Assembly: GCA_029264225.1 (NCBI GenBank)
Contig: JARICB010000161.1
Span: 1-17,733, forward strand
Direction: 5' to 3'
Source: Nocardioides sp.
GTDB taxonomy: Bacteria > Actinomycetota > Actinomycetes > Propionibacteriales > Nocardioidaceae
DNA: 17,733 nt
In this document: positions 8,759 to 17,109 of the stretch, in pieces
Numbering within the stretch: the stretch's first letter is position 1
Layout: every line of letters starts with the position of its first letter
Made by a program: the position numbers and the translations under genes
The notes under the pieces: model-generated
The model's input: the letters and a program-made list of their open reading frames with translations, nothing else
What the model was told of the DNA's origin: nothing
Databases searched by the model: none

Positions 8759-9232
8759 CGGCTGGTCGGGGATCGAGGAGGCGAGGAAGATCAACGCCGA
8801 CCCGAGCCCGACCAGCAGGGCCATGTCCAGCGCTCGGTGGCGCACGGCCAGCATGCCAGCATCGCGCGGCGACAACACGGCCCGGATCGCCGCACCGAAC
8901 AGCAGCGCGCCACCCATGATTCGGATTCCTACCCGCCAGTCGCCAAAGGTCACGACGCAGAGTCCGGTGATCGTGACGGCCAGCACCAGAAGGTAGAAAG
9001 CGCCGCCGATGGTCGAGGGGTAGCGGCGTTCCTCCAACTCCCCCGGTGGGTTGGCCGGGCTGGGATCGACCGGCTCCCCCGACTCCTCGGGTGCGGGATG
9101 ATCGCCGTCGACGAGCTCTTCGGCCGAGATCGGCGGGACGCTCTCCGGTGGGGCGATGTCAGGGGTCACCGCATCGTCGAGCCCCGCATCGTTCGGTACG
9201 GGCTCGGCGGAGGCTTCGGTGGGCTCGCTCAC
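8750..9232 (-). CDS. DUF3017 membrane protein
   Basis: A 160-residue protein with an acidic, Pro-rich, probably disordered N-terminal half (residues 1-68). Three hydrophobic segments follow (about 74-96, 103-120 and 133-151). The core RRYPSTIGGAFYLLVLAV, GDWRVGIRIMGGALLFGA and RDAGMLAVRHRALD matches the actinobacterial DUF3017 family, which is typically encoded next to folD. Function is unknown. The GTG start at 9232 lies 10 nt after the folD stop, so it is the last gene of the purH-MFS-folD-DUF3017 run. The conserved link to folD suggests a role connected with one-carbon metabolism or simply a shared transcript; neither can be decided here. Confidence 0.88.
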   Translation of the reverse strand: MSEPTEASAEPVPNDAGLDDAVTPDIAPPESVPPISAEELVDGDHPAPEESGEPVDPSPANPPGELEERRYPSTIGGAFYLLVLAVTITGLCVVTFGDWRVGIRIMGGALLFGAAIRAVLSPRDAGMLAVRHRALDMALLVGLGSALIFLASSIPDQPGL

Positions 9233-9242
9233 GGTTGTCCAG

Positions 9243-10091
9243 TCACTGGGGATGGGCGTTCTCTGCGATCGCCACGATATTGCTCAGCAGCATGGCCCGC
9301 GTCATCGGACCGACACCCTTCGGGTTCGGCGAGACCCAGCCGGCCACGTCCCAGACGTCCTGGGCCACGTCACCGGTGATCTTGCCGTCGACACGAGAAA
9401 CCCCGACGTCGAGCACCGCCGCACCCGGCTTGATCATGCTGGCCGTGATCATGTCGGGGACGCCGGCCGCAGCCACCACGATGTCAGCGCGCCGCGTGTG
9501 GGCAGCGAGGTCGACCGTGCCGGTATGGCACAGCGTGACCGTGGCGTTCTCGGAGCGGCGGGTCAGCAGCAACCCCAACGGTCGACCTACGGTCAGCCCG
9601 CGGCCCACTACGACGACCTCGGCACCGGCGATCTGCACCCCGTGGCGACGAAGCAGCTCGATCGCCCCTACCGGGGTGCAGGGCAGCGGTCCGGGCTCAC
9701 CGAGCACCAACTTGCCCAGGTTGGTCGGGTGCAGCCCGTCGACGTCTTTGCCGGGGTCGACCCGGGAGAGCAGGGCGAACTCGTCGAGGCCGGTCGGTTG
9801 CTGCACGATGAAACCGGTGCAGGCGGGGTCGGCGTTCAGTTCGTCGATCACCGCCTCCACCTCGCTCTGGCTGGCGGTGGCCGGCAGGTCGCGGCGGATC
9901 GAGGCGATACCGAGCTCGGCGCAGTCCTTGTGCTTCGCGCCGACATACCAGTGCGAGCCCGCGTCATCGCCGACCAGCACGGTGCCGAGGCCGGGCACGA
10001 TGCCACGCTCCTTGAGCGCAACCACCCGTTCCGTGAGCTCGGTCTTGATGGTGCGCAGCGTGGTGGCGCCGTCCAGGGTCTGTGCGGTCAC
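9243..10091 (-). CDS. folD: Bifunctional methylene-THF dehydrogenase / methenyl-THF cyclohydrolase
   Basis: Makes 10-formyl-tetrahydrofolate from 5,10-methylene-THF (NADP-dependent oxidation, then hydrolysis) in the cytoplasm, supplying the formyl donor used by PurN and PurH. The 282 residues fit the family. Catalytic Y49 and K53 lie in [24 protein letters not shown] (115-128) contains the conserved Asp, and the cofactor fold shows [11 protein letters not shown] and [15 protein letters not shown]. The usual QLPLP motif after GFIV is replaced by QQPTG (97-101); the first Gln is kept. The start is GTG 10091, overlapping the MFS stop as GTGA with GGAG 5 nt upstream, so translation is probably coupled to the MFS gene. 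An open frame continues upstream to 10301 but is only a shadow. Confidence 0.96.
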   Translation of the reverse strand: MTAQTLDGATTLRTIKTELTERVVALKERGIVPGLGTVLVGDDAGSHWYVGAKHKDCAELGIASIRRDLPATASQSEVEAVIDELNADPACTGFIVQQPTGLDEFALLSRVDPGKDVDGLHPTNLGKLVLGEPGPLPCTPVGAIELLRRHGVQIAGAEVVVVGRGLTVGRPLGLLLTRRSENATVTLCHTGTVDLAAHTRRADIVVAAAGVPDMITASMIKPGAAVLDVGVSRVDGKITGDVAQDVWDVAGWVSPNPKGVGPMTRAMLLSNIVAIAENAHPQ

Positions 10092-11362
10092 GATGACTCC
10101 AAAGGGATGACAGGGGCGGCAACAGCACCGCCATGGTGGGCAAGATAGCGCTCGGCGGCTCGTGCCGCCGGGTGCGAGACGACCGCTGCCGTGACGCCGA
10201 TGGCGGCAATCACGACCCAGCCGGGCCCGCCCCAGGCAAGGGCGAGGAAGGTGTAGAGCGCGGGGAAGATGAGCGGCTCGACCTGGTAGCCGAGCCCCCA
10301 CACGCCCTGATAGTCGCCGAGGCGCCGCGGATCGGACAGCTCGGCGGTGAAACCCCAGTCAGACGCCGACTGCCAGAGCTCGGCACCGGTGATGGTGATG
10401 TGACCGATCCAGATCAGCACGATGGAGACCCAGCCGACCGTCTCGTGGGTCACGCCGAGAACCGCGCAAGAGAGTACGAAGGCCCAACCCGACCAGCGGA
10501 CCGCGCGCAGTGCGCCGTCCACGCTGTCGGCGCCACGAGAAGCCCGCACCTGTAGGAGTACCGCCAGCACAGTGTTGGTGCCGAACAACCAGGCGATCAG
10601 CGTCTGCGGAGCGTCGGTGCGCTCGACCAGCCATAGCGGCACCACCACGTTGAGCAGCACCTGGTTGGAGGAGAGCACGCCGTTGCAGACCGAGAGGATG
10701 ACGAACCCGACATTCTTCAAGGCTGCGGGTGAGACGTGTAGTTCCGGCCCGGCAGCGACCTCGACCTTGCGCTTCAGCGGGGGCAGCAAGGCGACCATCG
10801 CGGAGTTGACCAGCAGCAGCCCTGCGGTGATCAGCGGCACGGCGATGATCGCCTCGCGGCTGCCGATACCGAGCGCGATCCCGGCAGTGCCGGCGCCGAG
10901 CGTGTAGCCGACGTTGCGGGCAGCCCGCTGGTAGGCCATCGCAGCGACCCGCTTGTGCCGCGGAAACACCTCGATCCGATAGGCGTTGCGCGCAGATCGG
11001 CCGGCTGCCTCCACCGAGGCCAGCACGGCAAGGATGGCTACGAAGGAGACGAAACCGGAGATCAGCGGCCACGAAAGGTAGAGCAGCGCCTCCAGGAAGG
11101 CGCTGATTACCCACAGCCGCTTGGCCCCAACCGTGTCGCTGAGGCGTCCGAGCGGGATCGACAGCACCAAGGTGACCGCCGCTGCTGCCGAGAGCCCCAG
11201 GCCGATCTGGGTACCCGTAAGCCCCACGATCTGGGTAAAGAACACCGCCGTTCCGGTCAGGAACGAGCCCGTCGCAAACGCGGACAGCACCGCCTGGAGC
11301 GCCAGGTCGCGCTCCAGCTTGGTGTCCGGCACGATCGCGGCGATCAGCCGCGGCAGTCCCAT
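10088..11362 (-). CDS. MFS transporter of unknown substrate within the purine/folate operon
   Basis: A polytopic protein of 424 residues with twelve likely helices in two halves. A motif-A-like loop ([13 protein letters not shown]) follows helix 2. The central cytoplasmic loop carries [20 protein letters not shown], and the helix-4/5 region contains [20 protein letters not shown], resembling general MFS exporters. I do not recognise a named subfamily. Context is the informative part: it starts 24 bp after purH, has no strong Shine-Dalgarno, and overlaps folD by GTGA. It is therefore co-expressed with two 10-formyl-THF enzymes and probably lies under the ZTP riboswitch before purH. Transport of a purine, folate or AICAR-related compound is a speculation from context only; unrelated drug export is equally possible. 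Confidence 0.88.
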   Translation of the reverse strand: MGLPRLIAAIVPDTKLERDLALQAVLSAFATGSFLTGTAVFFTQIVGLTGTQIGLGLSAAAAVTLVLSIPLGRLSDTVGAKRLWVISAFLEALLYLSWPLISGFVSFVAILAVLASVEAAGRSARNAYRIEVFPRHKRVAAMAYQRAARNVGYTLGAGTAGIALGIGSREAIIAVPLITAGLLLVNSAMVALLPPLKRKVEVAAGPELHVSPAALKNVGFVILSVCNGVLSSNQVLLNVVVPLWLVERTDAPQTLIAWLFGTNTVLAVLLQVRASRGADSVDGALRAVRWSGWAFVLSCAVLGVTHETVGWVSIVLIWIGHITITGAELWQSASDWGFTAELSDPRRLGDYQGVWGLGYQVEPLIFPALYTFLALAWGGPGWVVIAAIGVTAAVVSHPAARAAERYLAHHGGAVAAPVIPLESS

Positions 11363-11386
11363 CAGCTGGCCACTACTCGCGCGCCA

Positions 11387-12976
11387 TCAGTGGAAGAAGT
11401 GCCGAGCGCCGGTGAAATACATCGTGACGCCAGCCTTCTCGGCGGCCTCGATCACCTCGTTGTCGCGCACCGAACCGCCCGGTTGGACGATCGCCGTCAC
11501 CCCGGCGTCGATCAGGATCTGCGGGCCATCGGCGAACGGGAAGAACGCGTCGGAGGCAGCGACCGCCCCCCGCGACCGCTCCCCCGCCCGCTCCACGGCC
11601 AGTCGGCAGGAGTCGACCCGGTTGACCTGGCCCATCCCGACCCCGACCGATGCGCCACCGGAGGCGAGCAGGATGGCGTTGGACTTCACCGCCCGGCAGG
11701 CTCGCCAGGCGAAGGCCAGGTCGTCGAGCACCTCGGTCGAGGCTGCCTCGCCGGTGGCGAGTGTCCAGGTCGCCACGTCGTCGCCACCACCCTTGTCACT
11801 GCCCTCGACCTCGGCATCGATGATGTCGCGTTGCTGGAGCAGCAGACCCCCGGAGATCGCGCGCATCTCGTTGCCGCCGCGCGCCAGGGGGGCGCACTCG
11901 ATCAGACGAATATTCTTCTTGGCCGACAACACCTCGACGGCACCGTCGTCGTAGCCCGGCGCCACCACGACCTCGGTAAAGATCTCCGCAACCTGACGCG
12001 CCATCTCCACGGAGACCGCGACATTGGTGGCGATCACGCCACCGAAGGCGGAGACCGGGTCACACTCGTGGGCCAGTCGATGCGCGGCGGCGACGTCTGC
12101 GCCGACAGCGATGCCGCACGGGTTGGCATGCTTGATGATCGCCACGGCCGGCCGGTCGAAGTCGTAGGCCGCCCGGCGCGCCGCGTCTGCGTCGACGTAG
12201 TTGTTGTAGGACATCTCCTTGCCGTGCAACTGAGTCGCCTGCGCCAGGCCGGGGCCGCCGGGCAGGGAGCCGTTGACGTAGAGGGCCGCCGACTGGTGCG
12301 GGTTCTCCCCGTAGCGCAGCACTGCCTGCTTGTCCCAGGTGGCGCCCAGCCAGGCCGGGAATCCGGAATCTTCCGGGCCGTCGGCAAGCACGCTGCTCAT
12401 CCAGGAGGCGACGTGGACGTCGTAGGTCGCGGTGTGCACGAATGCCTCGGCAGCCAGCGCCTTGCGCTGGGCGAGCGTGAAGCCGCCTCCACGCGCCGCC
12501 TCGAGCACGGCGCCGTAGGCCGACGGCGAGGTGATGATCGCGACCGACGGGTGGTTCTTGGCCGCGGCCCGCACCATCGACGGACCGCCGATGTCGATCT
12601 GCTCGACACACTCATCAGGGTTCGCGCCCGACATCACGGTCTCGGTGAAGGGATAGAGGTTGCACACGACCAGGTCGAAGGGCTCGACCTCGAGGTCTGC
12701 CAACTGCTGCACATGTGATGGCAGGCGTCGATCGGCCAGGATCCCGGCATGCACACGTGGATGCAGGGTCTTTACCCGACCGTCAAGACACTCGGGGAAC
12801 CCGGTCAGGTCCTCGACCTTGGTCACCGGCAGACCCAGGCTCTCGATCAGCGCGGCCGAACCACCGGTCGAGACCAGTGCGATGCCCGCCTCGTGCAGGC
12901 CCCGGACCAGGTCGTCGAGACCGGTCTTGTCGTAGACGGAAACCAGCGCTCTGCGCAGGGGGATCTGATCGGACAC
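11387..12976 (-). CDS. purH: Bifunctional AICAR formyltransferase / IMP cyclohydrolase
   Basis: Carries out the last two steps of IMP synthesis: formylation of AICAR with 10-formyl-THF, then ring closure. The 529 residues show the IMP cyclohydrolase (MGS-like) domain first (about 1-200), with STGGS at 36-40 and [16 protein letters not shown] at 65-80. The AICAR transformylase domain follows, with [12 protein letters not shown] from 222 and the catalytic K282-H283 in [22 protein letters not shown] and [10 protein letters not shown] lie near the C-terminus, and the protein ends [10 protein letters not shown] chose GTG 12976 over the in-frame GTG at 12982 because GAGGAG (12987-12982) overlaps the latter and is 5 nt from the former. 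The leader upstream contains a ZTP riboswitch. MFS, folD and DUF3017 follow with short gaps. Confidence 0.97.
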   Translation of the reverse strand: MSDQIPLRRALVSVYDKTGLDDLVRGLHEAGIALVSTGGSAALIESLGLPVTKVEDLTGFPECLDGRVKTLHPRVHAGILADRRLPSHVQQLADLEVEPFDLVVCNLYPFTETVMSGANPDECVEQIDIGGPSMVRAAAKNHPSVAIITSPSAYGAVLEAARGGGFTLAQRKALAAEAFVHTATYDVHVASWMSSVLADGPEDSGFPAWLGATWDKQAVLRYGENPHQSAALYVNGSLPGGPGLAQATQLHGKEMSYNNYVDADAARRAAYDFDRPAVAIIKHANPCGIAVGADVAAAHRLAHECDPVSAFGGVIATNVAVSVEMARQVAEIFTEVVVAPGYDDGAVEVLSAKKNIRLIECAPLARGGNEMRAISGGLLLQQRDIIDAEVEGSDKGGGDDVATWTLATGEAASTEVLDDLAFAWRACRAVKSNAILLASGGASVGVGMGQVNRVDSCRLAVERAGERSRGAVAASDAFFPFADGPQILIDAGVTAIVQPGGSVRDNEVIEAAEKAGVTMYFTGARHFFH

Positions 12977-12981
12977 GTGCA

Positions 12982-12987
12982 CTCCTC
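12982..12987 (-). promoter_or_regulatory. Shine-Dalgarno of purH, possible target of riboswitch control
   Basis: GAGGAG lies 5 nt before GTG 12976. GCCTCC (13004-12999), just after the riboswitch core, could pair with it through CTCC/GGAG and so hide the ribosome binding site. That would suit translational control, but the pairing is an inference and short. Confidence 0.5.
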
Positions 12988-13004
12988 GGGTCGAACTTGG
13001 AGGC

Positions 13005-13076
13005 GAGCACCCAGGCGGTCGATGCTCTACGCGGTCACTCCCTGGTGGTTGCCCACCTGCGCCAGTCGTGTGGCGT
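13005..13076 (-). promoter_or_regulatory. ZTP (pfl) riboswitch in the purH leader
   Basis: The 104-nt gap between purN and purH holds the conserved elements of the ZTP/pfl riboswitch in order on the minus strand. These are GACTGGCG (13067-13060), the hairpin GGTGG-GCAA-CCACC just after it, GGGAGTGACC (13042-13033) and, after a variable linker, CCGCCTGGG (13018-13010). The class senses ZTP/ZMP, which build up when 10-formyl-THF is scarce, and turns on purine and folate genes; purH and folD are classic partners. Placement here separates purH-MFS-folD-DUF3017 from upstream perM-purN. I see no T-rich terminator after it, so control of translation through the purH ribosome binding site is the more likely mechanism. 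Confidence 0.93.
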
Positions 13077-13080
13077 CAGC

Positions 13081-13692
13081 CTAACCGGCCGAACCGCCTA
13101 CGCGCACCCTGCGCCCGGTGATCTCGATCCCGTCGCGAGCGATCCGCCCCACGGCATCGACCAGCATCTGCCTCTCGACGCTCTTGATCCGCTCGTGCAG
13201 CGACTCCGCGTCGTCGTCGTCGGCCACCAGCACTGGCACCTGGGCCACGATCGGGCCGGTGTCCACGCCACCGTCAACCACGAACAGGGTCGCGCCGCTG
13301 ACCTTGACCCCGTAGTCGATCGCGTCCCGCGGACCATGCATGCCCGGAAAAGAAGGACACAGGGCCGGGTGGGTGTTGAGGGTCAGGAAGCGAGCCAGGA
13401 AGTCCGGTGAGACGAGCTTCATGAAGCCGGCGAGCACGACCACCTGCGGCTCGAAGTCGGCCACGGCCGCACCCAGCGCCCGATCCCACTGCTGGCGCTC
13501 TGCGAAGTCATCCACCCGACGCACGAACGTCGCGATGCCCGCGCGTTCAGCCCGGGCCAGCCCCTCGATGTCGCCTCGGTCGGCGCCTACGGCCACCACC
13601 TCGGCGCCGTAGTCGGGATCGGCGCAGGCGTCGATCAGGGCCTGCAGGTTGGTGCCGGCGCCGGAGACGAGGACGACGAGTCGGGCTCTCAC
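13081..13692 (-). CDS. purN: Phosphoribosylglycinamide formyltransferase
   Basis: Transfers a formyl group from 10-formyl-THF to GAR, the third step of purine synthesis, in the cytoplasm. The 203 residues carry the opening LVVLVSGAGTNLQALIDA (phosphate-binding loop), AGFMKLVSPDFLARF, and the catalytic Asn and His of LNTHPALCPSFPG. The catalytic Asp lies in DGGVDTGPIVAQ. Family members usually read NIHPSLLPSFPG, so CPSFPG is a mild variant. The start is GTG 13692, overlapping the perM stop as GTGA; upstream codons in the same frame (to 13737) belong to the overlapping perM gene region. Translation is probably coupled to perM. The purH leader with the riboswitch follows. Confidence 0.96.
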   Translation of the reverse strand: MRARLVVLVSGAGTNLQALIDACADPDYGAEVVAVGADRGDIEGLARAERAGIATFVRRVDDFAERQQWDRALGAAVADFEPQVVVLAGFMKLVSPDFLARFLTLNTHPALCPSFPGMHGPRDAIDYGVKVSGATLFVVDGGVDTGPIVAQVPVLVADDDDAESLHERIKSVERQMLVDAVGRIARDGIEITGRRVRVGGSAG

Positions 13693-14951
13693 CCGGCGGA
13701 GTCTAGGGCGCCCGCCTGCTCGCCGCGTCGCTGCCACCGTGTCAACGCCAAGCCACCGAGGGCACCGAGTGCGCCACCGATGCCGAAGGCGGTGATGGCA
13801 TGCACGAGCACGTCGGGAATGAATGCTGCGACGGTACGCATCCGTCCAGGACCCACGGCGCCACCGGCCAGCGAGGCGAGCAGAGTGAACGCGATGCCGG
13901 CCAGGATTCCGCCTCCGCAGCCGCGCAGCAGCGCCTCGAACCAGCCGAGCGCCGGGTGTCGGCGCTGCCTCCGGGCGGCTGCCAGGGCCGCAACCAGGAT
14001 CGGCAGCACCACCAGGGCCGCGACCCAGGCTGCCGTCGTACCAGCGTCGGGCAGAGCCGCCAACAGCGGGAAGAGCGGAAGCGCACCGAGCACCACCAGG
14101 CCCGGCGAGACCAAAGTGCCGCCACCGACGGCGAATCCCGGCCCGAGCAGGAAGGAACCGGAGAACAGCACGGCGTTGGGAATGAACCCCACATTGGCCA
14201 GCGCGTAGACCAGACCGTCACCGACGCCCAGGTGAAGCTGTCCCATCACCGTGGCGACCTCGCCGATGCCGAAGGCCAGCGAGATCAGGAACACCACGGT
14301 GGAGGCCACCAGGAAGCCGAGCAGGATGGCGAGCGCCGTCGCACCTGCCTGACGGATGCCGATCGGCACCAGGGCGGCCCAGATGGCGGCGCGTCCCGAC
14401 CCGATGGCGATAGCCGGCGCGGCCACCACCACCGTCATCATCAGGCTCCAGAGAACCACGCGTGGCACGCTCAGCGAGGTGTCGGAGCCTGCGGCCAGGG
14501 TAGCGACGATGACGGCTGTGACGCCGTAACCGGCGAAGAACAGGCTGACGGCCATCGGCACCGTCAGGTCGCGCTCGCCGTCGGAGATCCGGTCGGCATC
14601 CGGGCCGTGTCCGGACACACCTTCGCCGACCCGGTGCCCGAGGCGCCACATCGACCAGGCACAGACGGCACTCAGCCCGAGCGGCACCACCGTGACCGCG
14701 GATCCCTGCACGGTGATGCCCGACCCGTGCGCCATCAACCACGTCAGTGCGCCCATCCGCATCCCATCGCGGGGTTCACCGTGGATACCGGCGTCAGCGG
14801 CGAACCAGCCGATGACGCCGACCGCGAGGCAGACCAGCAATGGGGCCAGTGCGGCCAGCACGCCGCCGAGCGTGGCGATCAGCACCAACGGGCGGGGAGC
14901 CTTCGGGCCCACGTCGGTGCGGTCACGGCGGTCGACGAGCAGAGAGGTCAT
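13689..14951 (-). CDS. perM: PerM-like (DUF6350) polytopic membrane protein
   Basis: A 420-residue integral membrane protein with roughly ten hydrophobic segments spread over residues 20-410, a short polar N-terminus (MTSLLVDRRDRTDVGPKA) and a basic C-terminal end. Typical segments include MGALTWLMAHG, a Gly-rich pore-like stretch NVGFIPNAVLFSGSFLLGPG, and GWFEALLRGCGGGILAG. The pattern and its position directly before purN-purH match DUF6350, which includes mycobacterial PerM (from memory Rv0955, followed by purN and purH). PerM has been linked to cell division and stress survival; the biochemical role is unknown. The start ATG 14951 follows from membrane topology and the intergenic gap; no good Shine-Dalgarno is seen. 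It overlaps purN by GTGA and is divergent from the sigma-like gene. Confidence 0.85.
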   Translation of the reverse strand: MTSLLVDRRDRTDVGPKAPRPLVLIATLGGVLAALAPLLVCLAVGVIGWFAADAGIHGEPRDGMRMGALTWLMAHGSGITVQGSAVTVVPLGLSAVCAWSMWRLGHRVGEGVSGHGPDADRISDGERDLTVPMAVSLFFAGYGVTAVIVATLAAGSDTSLSVPRVVLWSLMMTVVVAAPAIAIGSGRAAIWAALVPIGIRQAGATALAILLGFLVASTVVFLISLAFGIGEVATVMGQLHLGVGDGLVYALANVGFIPNAVLFSGSFLLGPGFAVGGGTLVSPGLVVLGALPLFPLLAALPDAGTTAAWVAALVVLPILVAALAAARRQRRHPALGWFEALLRGCGGGILAGIAFTLLASLAGGAVGPGRMRTVAAFIPDVLVHAITAFGIGGALGALGGLALTRWQRRGEQAGALDSAG

Positions 14952-14966
14952 GGCCCGGCCATCATG

Positions 14967-14997
14967 ACCCGCTCGTCGGAGCGGGTGGGGCTCCCAC
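14967..14997. other. Two adjacent small hairpins in the perM/sigma-like divergent intergenic region
   Basis: ACCCGCTC (14967-14974) and GAGCGGGT (14979-14986) form a perfect 8-bp stem with a GTCG loop. It is followed by an overlapping GTGGG/CCCAC repeat (14985-14989 and 14993-14997). They lie in the 101-bp region holding both promoters and could be an operator or leader structure. No function can be assigned. Confidence 0.4.
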
Positions 14998-15052
14998 GCC
15001 GCGACCGCGCGAGTGTGCGCCCTTTCACCGTGCGGCGTACCGTGGAGCGGCC

Positions 15053-16946
15053 ATGAGGAGCCCAGAAGCGTTCGACGCCTTTTATCTGCAGTCGCGCGAC
15101 CACTTGTTGCTCGAGACCTATGCCCTGACCGGCGACCTGCCCGCTGCCCGGACGGCCGTCCGGGACGCCTTCGTGGTCGCCTGGCACCACTGGCACAAGG
15201 TTTCTCGCCTCGCCGACCGTGAGGCGTGGGTTCGACCGCACGCCCACGGCCGGGCCCTGCGCCGACACTCCACCCGGCCCTGGCACCGCGAGAAGGATCT
15301 GCCCGAGGAGGTCCAGACCACCCTGGATGCCCTTGCCAAGCTCTCGGGGCCTGAGCGCAAGGTGCTGGTACTGACCACGCTCTCGCCCATGCCGTTGGCC
15401 GATATCGCCCGCGAGGTCGGCCTCCCCCGGTCCGACACCGAGCGGGCGCTCCAGTCGGCGACGTCGAAGGTCGCCCTGACCCTGGACGCCGCGAGCACCG
15501 ACGTACGACCATTGCTGGAGGCATTGCGCGGTCCGATCGCCGACAACCGCTGGCCGCGCAGCACGATCGTTCGACGCTCCGGCACCGCCCGCCGTCGCGT
15601 TCATACCCTGGTCGGGGTGGTCGCCGTCGTCGCGACACTGATTCTCTCGGGAAGCGTGGTCGCCTCCGGCGGCACCGAGCAGAGTTACCTGTCCCAGGGC
15701 AAGACCATGCCGGGCGTCTCGATGCGCCCCGGTAACGACTCACAGACTCCTCCTGCGCTGGCCGCCGACTCGCTGCTCTCGGCCGACCAGGTGTCGAAGT
15801 TCGCCCCGAAACTGACCTGGACCGAGGGTGAGACCTCGGACAACCTGGCTGGCAACGGCCTGGTAATGCCCTGTCAGCAGACCCGGTTCGCCGATCCGGA
15901 GGGAGCCGGGTCGATGATGCGCACCTTCAGCGGTTCGGCGGAGGTCACCGAGAAGCGACAGGTCACGCGCAACGGCAAGCCCAAGAAGGTGCTGCGCACG
16001 CACATGCGCGAGCGCGCCAGCGCCATCGAGTTCGTTGAGGTGTCGGCCGACGAGCAGCAGGCGCGGTCCGCGTTCGTCGTCTCGCGAGGGTGGTACGCCG
16101 AATGCCTGGACTCGCGGGCCCAACTGCTCACCACCCACCAGGTGAAGGGCGTCGGCGACGAGGCCGCCGTACTGACCCTGAACATCTGGAACGACTCGCC
16201 GGCCCAGGTCACCGTCGGTGTGGCCCGCACCGGCAACACGACGATCACCACCTTGGCCCGCTCCACCGGGTCACCCACCACGGCGCGCGCCGTCGCGACC
16301 GGCCTGGCGAGGGCCGTCAACGCCGTCTGTGGCACCGCTGAGGCCGGCACCTGTGCCGGGCCACCCAAGGTCCGCACGGTCGCGCCCTACGCCGTGGGCA
16401 AGCCCGCAGGGATGCTCGTCGCCGTCGACCTGCCCAGTGTCGAGGGTGCCATCGGCCCCTGGGTGGGCACCGAGCCGGAGCGAGCGCGGGTGAACTTCGC
16501 CGCCACCCGCTGCGACAACACCGAGTTCCGCGGGCCCGGCCAAGACCGCCCTGACCCGTACCTTCCTGTTCCCCGCCAAGAAGAAGGCCGACACCTTTGG
16601 TCTGACCCAGACGGTGGCGGTCATGAAGCCCCAGCAGGCCGACAAGTTCGTCCAGGATGTCCGCACCCGCATCGACAGGTGCGGCGCGGCCAACCTCGGC
16701 GCCTCGGTGAAATCACTCGTGCATCGCTCGAGCGCCACCAAGGACATCGAGGTGTGGGAGTTGGCCATCGAAGTCTCCGACGAGCGCACCGTGACGCTCT
16801 GGATGGCCATCATGCGCGAGGGCCGTGCCGTCTCCCAGGTGGGCTTCACCCCCTCGGACGGGATGAGCATGGAGCGCGCCGACTTCGTAGCCATCGCCGA
16901 GCGGGCCTTGGAGCGACTCAGCGACCTGCCCGGCGTCCAGCGCTGA
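15053..16946 (+). CDS. Membrane-anchored sigma-70-like protein with extracytoplasmic domain (frameshifted)
   Basis: Residues 5-75 resemble sigma region 2 of SigE/ECF-type factors (LLETYALTGDLPAARTAVRDAF, then AWHHWHKV). Residues 92-145 resemble region 4, a helix-turn-helix (LSGPERKVLVLTTLSPMPL, then ADIAREVGLPRSDTERALQ). A basic stretch and one membrane helix follow (184-205, VHTLVGVVAVVATLILSG). After it come about 425 extracytoplasmic residues in two apparent halves with six cysteines. The second half (ADTFGLTQTVAVMKPQQADK) faintly recalls PknH-type sensor domains, which is unproven. The frame breaks at GGGCCC (16532-16537): dropping one base restores a continuous protein of about 630 residues ending at 16946, while the unbroken frame turns into Arg/Pro-rich nonsense ending at 17008. 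The ATG at 15053 has GGAGCG upstream. No separate anti-sigma gene is adjacent. Whether it binds RNA polymerase is unknown. Confidence 0.75.
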
Positions 16947-16994
16947 CCGGTTCACCTCACCGCTGCCCGGCTGCCCTCATCTGCCCCATTGCCG

Positions 16995-17068
16995 CTGTAA
17001 CGCCGTGAAAACAGTTGTTCCCCCCCTGTAATAACAGGGGGGGAACAAGTTGTAACACGGCGTTACAG
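16995..17068. terminator. 74-nt nested inverted repeat between convergent sigma-like gene and sucD
   Basis: The outer arms CTGTAACGCCGTG (16995-17007) and CACGGCGTTACAG (17056-17068) are perfectly complementary over 13 bp. The inner arms, TTGTT-C7-TGT (17015-17029) and ACA-G7-AACAA (17034-17048), pair over 15 bp around the loop AATA. A 7x7-nt internal loop separates the stems. Placement between two gene ends, 48 nt after one stop and 41 nt from the other, suggests a bidirectional terminator; other roles are possible. Confidence 0.75.
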
Positions 17069-17093
17069 GTGCACGGGCAGTCCGGTGCACGGG
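17068..17093. repeat. Short direct repeat GGTGCACGGG next to the nested palindrome
   Basis: GGTGCACGGG occurs at 17068-17077 and 17084-17093, separated by 6 nt and starting at the last base of the nested inverted repeat. It is within the gap before the sucD stop. Its role is unknown. Confidence 0.6.
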
Positions 17094-17109
17094 TAGAACA
17101 GTTGCGAGG

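Noticed and set aside
10955..12718. 587-codon plus-strand open frame across purH and the MFS gene
   Set aside because: It is antisense to two genes with exact family motifs; its composition is Arg/Gly/His-rich and no domain is recognisable.
14952..15743. N-terminal extension of the perM frame to 15743
   Set aside because: The extra sequence is Arg/Pro-rich and antisense to the sigma-like gene; the membrane protein begins naturally at ATG 14951.
16947..17008. Unbroken frame of the sigma-like gene ending at 17008
   Set aside because: After about 16540 this frame is Arg/Pro/Gly-rich and unlike a folded domain, while the neighbouring frame continues the extracytoplasmic domain to 16946.
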